This document shows positions 33,301-44,090 of a stretch of 64,000 nucleotides of DNA, piece after piece (position 1 is the stretch's first letter; each line of letters begins with the position of its first letter). The position numbers and the translations under genes are program-made. The stretch comes from Halichondria panicea. Taxonomy: Eukaryota > Porifera > Demospongiae > Suberitida > Halichondriidae. The notes below the pieces were generated by a model, which saw nothing but the letters and a program-made list of their open reading frames with translations, searched no databases and was not told the origin of the DNA. The stretch covers positions 7,953,122 through 8,017,121 of the forward strand of contig NC_087377.1 in the NCBI RefSeq assembly GCF_963675165.1, written 5' to 3'.

Positions 33301-36037
33301 GAAGGAATCCTCTAAGCGTCAAGTGGAAATGTATGCAGACTCGGATGACATCATACCAACTCCCCAGCTTCCGCCACGCAATTACGATGAAGGAGAGCAT
33401 GTGAACGTGCTTGTTCAAGACACGAGTCAGGTGAGTAGCATGAGTATTTTGGCTAGCAATGCTGTTTATGCCATGTTTGAAGCTATAAAACACCAAATTT
33501 ATTACATACATGAATGTCCGTATAATGTATACACACTGTGCGTACTCCCGTTGGCAAATTAGTCAATCTCCATGCATATCTTGTACATGTACATGCAGTA
33601 TGTGTTCTTGTTAGTACCTTGTAGGGAATTCACTCTTTAAAAGCTCCTCAGAGTGCACAATTATGTTGAAAGCCTTCCTTGTTATTCTTAGGATGTTGTG
33701 TATATAAAATGTACTGTATAATCATATTGAGTGCTTTCGTAATTGCAGTGTTACAATAATATGTATTATCCTCCTAGAAATTGAATGTTTATGATGAACT
33801 GTACCATGTTGATAAACAGTCACAAGCAGGCACAATAGTTTCATTTTCCGAGGTACTATATATATAGGTATTACGTCTATAATTATTTTATACACTGTAT
33901 TTTGCAAGTTGGCTTCAGTGCACAGTAAAATGGGCGTTGTCTGTGTACTACTGTAGTTACTATAGACACATGTTTACTGTGCACAATGCCAAGCAGGTTG
34001 CAAGGTACAGTACTGATGACTATACGTGAGTCACTTCCAGTTTCAGTACAAACTATGTTCTCAACGTATCTCTTTATTTGTCATGCCTAGTGCTTATGTA
34101 AACGTGCACTTGAAACTGGTGGCCTTGGCATAGAATACAGTGCATCTAGCTTAGAGAGTAGATTACCACAAATTTGTGAATAGCTGTACTTAAATGTAAA
34201 TATCTTTCGATTGGAACATTTCTAAGAAATTGTGCTGATACCAATGTGTAGGTGAATGACCACTTTAACTTACCAGAGAACTTTTAAGGCTAAGCTATAA
34301 AATTTTCAGAAGATATTACTCTAACCAAAAGTGTACCTAAAAGCCAGTAAATCATGAATTATAGACACTGTGAACATATTTAAGACCCATCAAGGGATGG
34401 TCAGGATACCTAAACCATTGAACAATTATGTGATGAAGTCTAGGACCTTAGCTGTACAAGATACTGTTTTATTACTCTAACCGATTAGCCACTATAACAA
34501 TTTGCTGTTGTTCTATTAATCACCACAAACCCACCACCTTATGTTTCCATGGAAACATTTTTGGGTAGTTGTAGCTTGGTCATTCACCTACACATTGGTA
34601 TCAGCACAATTTCTTAGAAATGTTCCAATCGAAAGATATTTACATTTAAGTACAGCTACTCTCTAAGCTGGATGCACTGTATGTACTTGAGATCAACAGT
34701 TCCTCTCTACACAGGCAAGTGTATGGTTTTGTAAATACACTTGGTGTTTGACATGACACAGCTATATACGAGTTCTTTTATGCGATGATATACAGCACTC
34801 TTAACCTTTATTACTCTTTTGGACTCTTAATTGTGGGGCCTATAATAATTATTTATTTACGACACACAGGGTTTCTTTGCACAAAATATTGTCACATTAA
34901 GTGGGTATGTTTATAATAGTCATAATTCAAGGGCGTAGACAACTTCAGACAAGTAGGGGGCCTCTGAGGTTGACAAAGCGGTGACTTGATACATAAACTA
35001 ATGGTAGGATTATTAAAGAAACTGTAGGGGTTTCAGCTACAAAGTCCCCTATAATTATTGCCTACGGCCTTGTATGTAACATGTAGTCATAGCCCATTAT
35101 AGTGTACATAAGCGGCTTAGTAGCATATGGGATACCTAATGGATCTACGGTTTACTGTTAGTTTTTACTCTGTTGCAATCTGTGCATATTAGTTTTGTTA
35201 AGTGGAGCTTTAAAGCGGGAAATTTCGCGTTTTGAGTTCTAATATTTGCGTTTCAATGCCAGGAAACCACATCCACCAATAGCTTTGCATGTGAAATACC
35301 GGTGCGTGGGAGTTTATCCCAGTTTTTGTGCTCTGCCCTCGAAAAACGGGAAATTTTGGACCTCACAAAAATTTCCCGCTATAGTTTTACGGTATACTAT
35401 TTATCACTAGCCCTATATATCGTTACGCCTTGGGGTGGATTTCGTTAGCATAATTGAATAAGTACATAATTTTATTATACTCTTCAGTGACTAATAATTA
35501 AGCCCATTTTTGGGGTGCATATAATTATATGCTTATTGAACGAGTAAACCATACTATTGATTTCTAATCGTGTATGACGAAGTTCTCTGCAATTTTCGGT
35601 CGCGGCCGTTATTTGAAAACAATACGTTGTCATTGACAGCATGCAATTACTTGACAGGTAATTGCATGCTGTCAATGACAATGTGCAATTACTGGACCGG
35701 ATGTGATATGGGAATAATTGCTGTACACTCTCCTGTCACCTAATAGCAACATCATAATTATGATAAATGAATAATTATCTTTATTCGTGAAACAAGCTCA
35801 TCCCCTCAATTCCTATACCATATCTGTACAAATCATGTACACCTGACACATACACGTATACCTACATACACCTACTTACACATGCATACATACATAATTA
35901 TATAGAGTAAGCTTGTTGAAGAAGCAACTAAACCAGCTAATACCAGCCAGCTTCCTCAGGAACTTTATTCAGAGGTGTTTAACGCATTGCCAAAAGGGAT
36001 GGCTCCTAAAGTTGTGAGGAATGGAACAAAAAACTAA
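33301..36037 (+). CDS. R4: orphan receptor tail, three open exons
   Basis: Exons 33301-33430 (enters in phase 2, leaves in phase 0), 33778-33852 (phase 0 to 0) and 35906-36037 (phase 0 to stop) are open and have canonical splice borders. They encode RKESSKRQVEMYADSDDIIP..., KLNVYDELYHVDKQSQAGT and SKLVEEATKPANTSQLPQEL, then YSEVFNALPKG and the C-terminus. The first is homologous to R3 exon 28492-28648 and the last to R3 exon 29557-29691 (MYSEVFDALPKG). Tyrosines lie in MYADS, NYDEG, VYDELYHV and LYSEV contexts. No intact ectodomain or TM is found upstream. The phases allow splicing from R3 exons. It could also be the live end of a gene that lost its head, or a not yet eroded pseudogene. Confidence 0.5.
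34136..34681. mobile_element. TA-flanked long-TIR MITE in an R4 intron
   Basis: Arms of about 110 bp: left TACAGTGCATCTAGCTTAGA, right complement TACAGTGCATCCAGCTTAGA. Near-perfect pairing continues through 'cattcacctacacattggta'. Bordered by TA, compatible with a Tc1/mariner-type duplication. A degraded relative is near 46995-47070. Confidence 0.75.
35210..35395. mobile_element. GCGGGAAATTTCGC inverted-repeat element
   Basis: 'agcgggaaatttcgcg' at the left pairs with 'aaaatttcccgct' at the right, followed by 'tttacggta'. It resembles the TACCGTATAGCG family. Confidence 0.5.
35625..35690. repeat. Near-perfect hairpin, about 28-bp arms
   Basis: 'ttgtcattgacagcatgcaa' pairs with 'ttgcatgctgtcaatgacaa', extended by 'ttacttgacaggtaa' in the loop. 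Related to 22205-22265. It lies in the R4 intron before the last exon. Confidence 0.7.
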
Positions 36038-36549
36038 CTGATCATTAGTAACACTTATCTTTGCTCATAATAGTGTAGGTTATTAGCTTACACTAAATCA
36101 TTTAATGCAGTTATTCATTGATTTTTTATTAATCCTTGTTTTTTTCGCCAAATAAGTATCATTTGAGGCATTTGCATCAAGCCATGATTTATTTCTCTAG
36201 CGATTGTAATTTACTCTACTGGCCCAGTACTAAAAATTAATTATCACAATATACCATGAATGTTTTCCTACAACGTACAGTTTTCTTTCGGTATAGCCCA
36301 ACAGTTAGTAAACAATCCGTTACTTTCAGTATAAACGAGCCGGCACTGCATGTGCATAAGCATATTCGTGAGCTTATAATTATAGTCTGAGCAGCGTTAT
36401 TGCATAACGGTTGTTTTGACTGTTGATATTATTATGGTTTACTATCTACATGCCATACCTATAATTTTTATAAGCGCTAAATTTAAGATCTTCAGTTCAG
36501 TCCTTCATTGCTGTATAATTATACTATTGAATGCCTATTATAATAATTA

Positions 36550-37150
36550 TATAATTGTACCGTATAGCAGGTATATTTCGAGGGTATATAAACAAAAATA
36601 CCTTTAGAAAAGTTTTTGCTGAATAGCAGCCTTTTTGCAGCATATATGCGATATTAATTAAATGTGTGCGTATAAAATTAATGCTCGCGGTAGAAACATA
36701 TATAATTATACATGAACATTAATTTATAAAATATATATGCTATGCGGTATATACTTTAGCTTTATAGCGCTAGCTTTATAGCCAGAGCAAAGTGATGCAT
36801 AAAGCAAAGTGTCATGTACACAAACACATGTGTGTGTGTACATGTGACACTTAACACTTAGCTTATAATAATGGTATGCATACCAAAAGTACACCAAGGT
36901 TGTAGTGTTTATAATTATTCACCAGAACATTACATAATTATAATTGTCATCATCCTGACCAGAATATCTCACCACCCTTTACCAGGTGTTTTAATACTGT
37001 ATAACGGTTTGTATGGTGGAAATTTTCGTATTTTTCGTATTGAAGAGCATCATACGAAAATTATACAGCAATAGATTTAACATGAATATTTATAATACAA
37101 AATATTTAAATGGGTATACTTCATACGAAAATTACCTGCTATACGGTATA
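36550..37150. repeat. Cluster of TACCGTATAGCAGG-family ends
   Basis: Left-type end at 36558 ('taccgtatagcaggtat') and right-type ends at 37130-37148 ('attacctgctatacggta'), with 'cgtattgaagagcatcatac' in between, plus a small palindrome at 36806-36852. No gene is seen in 36038-38170. Confidence 0.45.
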
Positions 37151-38169
37151 CCTTTACGAGGAGGCTGGAACCACTTGACCTTAGATTATTAAAGTCACTA
37201 ACAACACCATGCACTGTATAATTATGCATGGAAGGAAGGTTCAATTTCGGGCAGTCAGTCAATTTATAATAAATCGTGACCAACCTCCTTTGGTTGCGGA
37301 CATATACATAGGTGTATATAATATTGTTGCAGAGCAACTATACAATGCGTAGCATAAGCTAGTTTAAGAACTTTAAGATCACAGCAACAGACAAATGCAC
37401 CAGTGAGACTAAAACATGTTACAGAACTGAACCATTATATTAGAATAAGACACTAAATCTACAGTTATGTCTAGCACTCATAAACAGTACAGGTACAGTT
37501 CTATTATACAGGTACAGATACAGTTCCAAAGCGTAGTATAGTTCCAACAACAACAACAAATAATTATATGTATAGGTGTAACATAATTGTCAGACATTGA
37601 TAGGCTCAATATTAAGACATAATCTTGCATGGGTACAATTAATTAATTATTGCTGTTTATTTAAGGGCACTTACAGTCAGGCTTGAAGTCAATAGGAGTG
37701 TGGACATCGAATATTGTCTTAAGAAACCGTGAATTGAAACCATAACTGATTTTAAACAACATCAATTAAACTATTTGATGTGTTGTATACCCTTTACCTA
37801 TTTGAATCAATATAACGCGTGCCCTGCACTGTGTTCATCAGAAATGTCACGGAGAGTGCACAAACTTGCTAAATCTACCCATGTAGTACGTAAGCATAAT
37901 TTTTATCCCGTGTTTTGGCATGCAAACGTGCATGAGGGGATCTTAAGGGGAGCACAAAGTCTCCCCTTAACCAGGGTTTGGGGCTTTTAAGGTTTCAGCA
38001 TTCCCGAGACGTCATTTGGCGGGTAGCTGAGGATGTGTACATGTACACTAAAGTTTTGTACCAACCTCATCATGTCCTGATATATATAGGTGTCGTCCTG
38101 AAGTTCCACGAGTACTTCGAGGCTGTCGAAAGCCATTAAGGATCCTCAACTGTAATTATAAGCCTTCCA

Positions 38170-38940
38170 CGTGTAAGCAATAAAGATCACCAACTTCCAT
38201 CAAAGGCAGAGGGTATTTGATGGAAGTTGGTGATCTTTATTGTCATCGATCACTTCGCTATAATTATATAGCTTAATGTTGGCTTATTGCTACTGTGTTG
38301 TGCATATTAGTTTGTTCCTGGCAGTAAAAAGGTTCCTAACCATTGTTTATGTAATCATGCATCATCCATGACTGGGAATGTAAATAGTGCCTATTCTACA
38401 CATGACTTGTACAAATTAAGGTTTCAGGAATCTAGAAACCTTTGAGGAAAGTGACATCTCTAAATTTTAATGTACGCTGATCCAGTTGAACGAGATTATT
38501 TTTCCACGCCGAAATTTCTCCACATAATCTACCGGAATACCGTAAGACTATATAAAATTGAATATAAAATTGAATATAGACATGCAGCTAGCCTATAGTG
38601 AATTAATAAAATTTTTGCACAACACCATGCATTATTATGTATTTTGCAGGGAAAGAACTCAAGCTTTCAGCTGTCAACCTCATACAAACTCCACCAACGG
38701 CCCCCCAAAGAAAGAGAGCATGTGAACGTTCATTGTTCAAAACACAAGTCTGCTAATGTAGTGAGTGTGTAAGGGTGTAGCATAACTTGCTAATCTCATG
38801 TAAACAAACAAATCTCTACTGGCATAAACTTCCTTACAGAGTATTTGGGGTATGTGCAGTTATGGGGTTGGTGTCCTGTTAACATGTACATGTGTATATG
38901 TACTGGAATAGCTGATATACCAGGAGTTCTCCTCCTTACA
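38170..38940 (+). repeat. Segmental duplicate of 29.93-30.96 kb, with tail-exon relic
   Basis: Collinear similarity runs through 'agtttgttcctg', 'gtaaaaaggttcct', 'gtacgctgatccagttgaac' and the tail-exon copy at 38648-38760, which is broken. At 38178-38242 the copied sequence has become a perfect hairpin (28-bp arms, 'caataaagatcaccaacttc' and its complement) absent from the other copy. Confidence 0.65.
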
Positions 38941-39736
38941 ACAGCTTGCAACAGCTTGCAACACTGTATTATGTTAATTACATTTGAGTGTATTTAGCAG
39001 GGAAATATGAGCTATGTACTTGAAAAGTTCACATGCATACACAATGGTACCAGTAGAAATGTTTCGACTGTATAGTATAGGTACTATAGATTGCTCTAGG
39101 GCTACAAACTACAACCTTATTATATCACATGTAGTGTCATTAATTAACTTACATGAAGATTACACATAATTATTGTCTAGATGTTTTGTCCATAAGGTAT
39201 TATTTGATCATCCCAGTGATATTGTCGTAGTAGCCAATAGCTATTACAAATAGAGTGCAGACTAATAATGACTCTTCTTTCTTATACACTCTTGCTTATA
39301 CAGAATTATGGCTATAGAAGTGCATGTATATAATTTATAGTCTCTAATTAGTTAGGCATCACAATTGTTAGCCGTTCTTTAAAGGGGGTTAAAAGGAATT
39401 TCACTGATTTGACAACACCTGCCGTAATCTCTCGATTGTATCCTCCTACTGGGAATTCTGCCATGCATGGGACATCACAGCCTGATCTGCTGTGGCCCAG
39501 CTAGGTGTTGTATTGTAGTATATGCATGGTTGTATAGTATGGTTTGGGACTATGTTTACCACAATAGTAGAAGCAAAATGTTTCACGCTGATTATCCCAG
39601 GTACACATGACTGTAGTGAAAATTGGTATAGGGACTGTGTCCAACTCTTTTTACCTCACTTGAAATAAAGCTAAAAGAGCAGCTAATCATGATTGTGTGT
39701 TGAGCTACTGTATAGTGCATGGTTGACTATAGTGGT

Positions 39737-40131
39737 TATGCCTCAGTGTGCATGCGCAAGCGAGGTACTACAGCTGCTCAAGGATCAATCAAGTGAAAGT
39801 CTATATAGGCTTCTAGTCATGTTAAGTTCGTGGATTTGCAAAATAATGCTTCGTTCTCGAGTTATGCCTATAGTTTTGCTTACTTGGAATTACTAAGTAG
39901 TTATAGCTCTGCACTATAGAACACTAGCTATTGGTAGCGCTGCAAGCGTGAGAAGAGAGCTGCAAGTTAAGGCTCTGCTGATGCAGCCATTAATTTTAGA
40001 CTTGAACTTTTGGCATCGATCGTGCAGCAAAATTAATTAATGTTCATCATGATAATTATAATGTGTGTGTATAAAAGCTATTAGTAGCTTAATGTTTGGC
40101 ACCTCCACCGAGGCGTCAGCACCGGTGGTGA
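39737..40131 (+). repeat. CCTCGGTG-family repeat
   Basis: Starts 'tgcctcagtgtgcatgcgca', contains the family body, and ends 'cacctccaccgaggcgtcag'. Best-delimited copy in the window, about 395 bp. Confidence 0.6.
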
Positions 40132-40284
40132 TTTCATGCATGGGTTCTCTATAACAAGGTTGCATTCAAGTGAGGTGAAAAGGGTTGTACATAGAGTCTT
40201 TGTTCTTTGTAGTACTCTACTGTGCAAACCTATAATTGATGTGCTTCTGACCAAAAGCTGTTATGCACACTAAACCCCTCTCCC

Positions 40285-40560
40285 CTAAACAACAGACCAT
40301 TCACTGTTGTAAATACTGTGCTTTATTCACTAGAAGAATTCACTACCCTTTACCAGTTGTAAATACTGCGCTTTATTTCACTAGAACAATTCACTACCCT
40401 TTACCAGTTGTAAGTACTGTTTTATACTAGAACAATTCACTCCCCTTTACCAGTTGTAAATACTGCGCTTTATACTAGAACAATAATTTTATTCGCTACC
40501 TTTTACCAGTTGTAAGTACGTACTAAGTACTGTGCTTTATTCATTACACCTTTACCAAAT
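40285..40560 (+). repeat. Tandem repeat, unit about 55-60 bp
   Basis: Roughly five units of 'ccctttaccagttgtaaata', 'ctgcgctttat' and 'cactagaacaattcacta', with small indels. No coding. Confidence 0.75.
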
Positions 40561-40609
40561 GCATGATATAGCATTAGCTGGGCGTGGCCCGGCTGACGGG
40601 TTACTATAG

Positions 40610-41100
40610 TGTCCAGTCCCAGTTGGTCGACATAGGATTAAATTTTGCAAAACAACGTCACTATTGACTAGCTCCTTGTCTATAGCTGATCATCTATAAC
40701 TCCAGTTTCGGGCTTTTTAGATTACAAACATGCTTGTGATATTGTTCCCTGTGGCTTTGCCGTGTTCTGTGTTTGGGAGAGGGTGTGTCTGAGTAAAGGG
40801 GCTCAGGCTGTTCTGTACTGTTGCTGCTATTTCTGTTTGGGGGAAATCGATCATTAGCTGGGAGTTTTGTCCGGAAATCCGGTCCATTCAAGGATTGCTG
40901 CATATCACTTATGTCTGGAGATTATAATTATGTTATAACAAGCTCATCTACTGTGCCATTCGTGAAACCATTGAAAGCTCCAATACCTGAAGCGGAAAAG
41001 TATGGAATTAATTTCGCATTCGGATCTATCAGAACTTGATTACAATCAGATCCACAATTCTCCTTCTGATGTGGTACTATAGCAGACCATTTATGGTTTT
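40610..41100 (-). pseudogene. CARD-Death adaptor pseudogene
   Basis: Aligns along 58480-59105 of the intact gene, covering linker ('gtgttctgtgtttgggagag', shared exactly), part of the Death domain and the CARD. Indels and an internal deletion break the frame, leaving only short open pieces. It is the most complete of the dead copies. The regions 41100-42225 and 38940-39737 show no gene. Confidence 0.75.
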
Positions 41101-42225
41101 ATGATTGTTGAATACATGTCACTATAAATTAATAATAGTGTTGGGTACATTTTGTCAAGCTTGAGACACTCTCACCGAAAGACTGTTTCAATAGTGGGCA
41201 CATGTAAAGTGTATCTAGAAAGTGAAAGTACGAAGAGAATGAAGTGATGTCATTGTAATGATGTATGGGAGTAATCACTGTAGTTTGTGTAATCACCGTA
41301 ATTCCGTAATTTTTTCTTCAATAAAGCATGTGTACGTGCATGTATAAGTATGTAGTTGGGAGGCCCTCTTTCGTTGAAAGTACATGTAATATCAGCGTCA
41401 TGTAGGGGTCGATGATTTGATAATCTTGTCCCACGGATGCACATAATTGATGATTGAACAGCAGCGAAGGATAGCTTGCACCTTAACTAGCAGCTGATCA
41501 CTACTGAGTAGTTTTTCCCTTCTTCAGGCAAGCATGTCTGCTAATCTTTTGGTGGCCTCTTGCCCAAGTCCACCTGTGGTTGAGAAGACGAGGGGGGTGA
41601 AAACTCCTTGTGATACAGGATTAATTGCTGTACAAACTTCAGTCTAATAGCACGTCATACGATTAGCACTGTACTGTTGAGTTGGTAGATTATGCTGGCA
41701 TAATTTTGAGCATAATAGGCAAATTTTTTTGGTGAGAATTATGTTGGCATAATAGACACCTTTACGAGAATAATAATTTTATAGACATGCAGGTTTTGAA
41801 AACTTCGAAAAAATTAGACCCTCGAACAATTACAGCATCTAGGATAAAACGTTTGATGGGGAAGATTTGGGCGTGTCACAAAATGGCTGGCTACACCCAC
41901 TTTTATTGACCACACACCCTATTGCATCACAGTAGATCTAGTTATAATAATTATTATTGCACAAGTAGGCTTGTAATCCCAATTTGCCTTTTGACATCCG
42001 AGATCAAAGAGTCTATTGATTTTTAATCGTTTATGATGAAGTAGAAATACTACACATCCTCTAACTAGAAGTTCTCTGCAGTTTTATTAACATTTCCGCC
42101 GCGGCCGTTATTCGCGAAAACAATACGATGTGCAAGTGCAATTACTGGACCAGATGTGATATGCTGTACAAACTCCCATCACTAATAGCACATCATACGA
42201 TTACTGGTTACATATAATTTATATA

Positions 42226-42652
42226 GTGTGATATTGTAGTGTCAGATGACTGCAACAATTCAATGTTCGAAAATCTTATAAGGGTATACTTTCTGCCAGT
42301 GAGTGATCGAGCTAGTTAGGGTACATTGCTGATTATAATGAGGTGCTTGCAATAATCATACAGCGGATATGCTCTTATCATTATCATAATTATAGCAAGC
42401 ATGTACCTCAATAGATCTATGAAGAAACACCTTTATAAGATCAGCTATATATGATCACCCTACAGAAAGTAGGCATCTATATTGACTATAATTATTGACT
42501 TTTTGTTGTATTATAGTGGCTCAAAGAAGTTTTCCTGAATGTATACCTTCGTAAGATTAGCAAGCATCCTCACTGGCAGAGAGCACACCCTAAAACATAA
42601 TAATCAGTATTATAACCTCATTGACAGTCACCCTAGACACTAATATCACACC
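42226..42652. mobile_element. GTGTGATATT inverted-repeat MITE
   Basis: Left 'gtgtgatattgtagtgtcag' and right complement 'ggtgtgatattagtgtctag' pair. An inner inverted repeat ('gaggtgcttgcaataatcat' / 'agcaagcatgtacctca') lies at 42340-42415. No coding. Confidence 0.6.
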
Positions 42653-42788
42653 ATGGGTTTGTTTTGTTTACTGTTATCACTAGTAGTGGTATGTGTTGTG
42701 ACATTAAGTTAATGATTGTTGTGAAATTCACAGTTTAGATTTTGGCTTCAGAGAATTTATGTCTGAATTTGAAAACAAGCCTGTCTAT

Positions 42789-43253
42789 TATGGGGTACCG
42801 TTTGTGTCAAACACCATTTGTAAAAACTGAATGTTGAAAAAATCACTGTATGGGTCTCCCAATTTACTAAATCAGTTAGTAAACGTGCGTTGTCTGTGAC
42901 GTTTATGTTATGGTGGCCAAGCGGATATCAGCGTATAAAAACTGGCCGACACCTGTACAGCACCAGCAATTTCTCAAAGGGAAAAAAGCACAGTGATTCG
43001 ATCGTATTGTTTGAGCATTGTCGAAAGTTGTATTACGGAGAGATAAAGTGCCTCATGTGTGCAGGGCCGCTGTTTGTGACGTTTTAAAGCGTAAACAGCA
43101 GATAAATGGTTAAGGCTGCAGATGGTAAAGCTAAGTAATTAACACACAGCATGAGGACATTAATCTGGACTACGATTTAGTAAATAGGGGACTGATACAG
43201 TGAAGAGCATTTTAAAGTTTTACATGGTGTTTTGACACAAACAGCACCCCATA
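42789..43253. mobile_element. TATGGGGTGC foldback-family element
   Basis: Left TATGGGGTACCGTTTGTGTC, right complement TATGGGGTGCTGTTTGTGTC. The core is unrelated to the 2641-3797 element, so only the ends are shared. Confidence 0.75.
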
Positions 43254-43341
43254 GTCTATATAGCGCTAGCTATAATTATACTCTGCATGTATGATGTTAA
43301 AGTGAGTTACTGCACGTTTACTCTCTTTATGGTGATTACGG

Positions 43342-43740
43342 TACACTCTCGTTAATCCGGCCACCCTTGGGACAGTGAAGCTTGGCCGGAATAGCAAAGT
43401 TGCTGCATTTCAGAAAATAGCCTCGGCTAAAAAAACGACCTTACATCGATCAAAATTTTTGTGGTTCTGTCTCGAGGATAATGAAGGATAGTGAATCAAT
43501 CTGCTCTCTATTTAAGTGTATCTGCCAAACCACACCCAAAACATCCAGCCGTAATAAGAAAACCCAGTATACGGAATAGCGAGTGGCCGCATTTTAGGGC
43601 GAGCTTTGTGCAGTAAACATCTAGCTAGCAATCCGTGCCGAACCAAAATAATGGCCGGTATATCGAGGTGGTAACAAAACACCTTATCGCCTTGCATGGG
43701 CTTTGCTGGTTACCACTCAACGGTGTAAAAGTCCCTGGCA
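43342..43740 (+). repeat. Partial pogo/Tigger-like MITE
   Basis: Left end ACTCTCGTTAATCCGGCCAC as in 59392-59727. The interior resembles that element in inverse orientation ('ccacacccaaaacatcc'). No clean right end was found. Confidence 0.5.
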
Positions 43741-44090
43741 TACTTGTCAACCAATCACATAAAGCATCATAATTGACCACATAACTTAATTCCACTCAAC
43801 ACAACTTCCACTCAACGCAAATATAAACTTTAGTTAACATAACAGCTCTAGCTCAGCTTTGCAAGGTTCCCTGATCTAGAAATTGCTCCACCCTGTATAA
43901 TTATAGCTACTGCACTACTGCACTCTATATACTTGTCAGTGTTTAATAGCTCTATAAATTACAGCTGTGTAGATCTAGTTTGGCAACAACAGGAAGTTTC
44001 AACTAGACTAACTCTAGATCTATGAGTAATCACTGTTCGGACTGGTCAAAGTTTTGCTGTTAGTGTTGTGTGCAACCAACTGTCTTCCAC

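Noticed and set aside
37775-37990. 71-codon open frame with several cysteines
   Set aside because: No signal peptide, no splice context, and no similarity to the neighbouring gene families.
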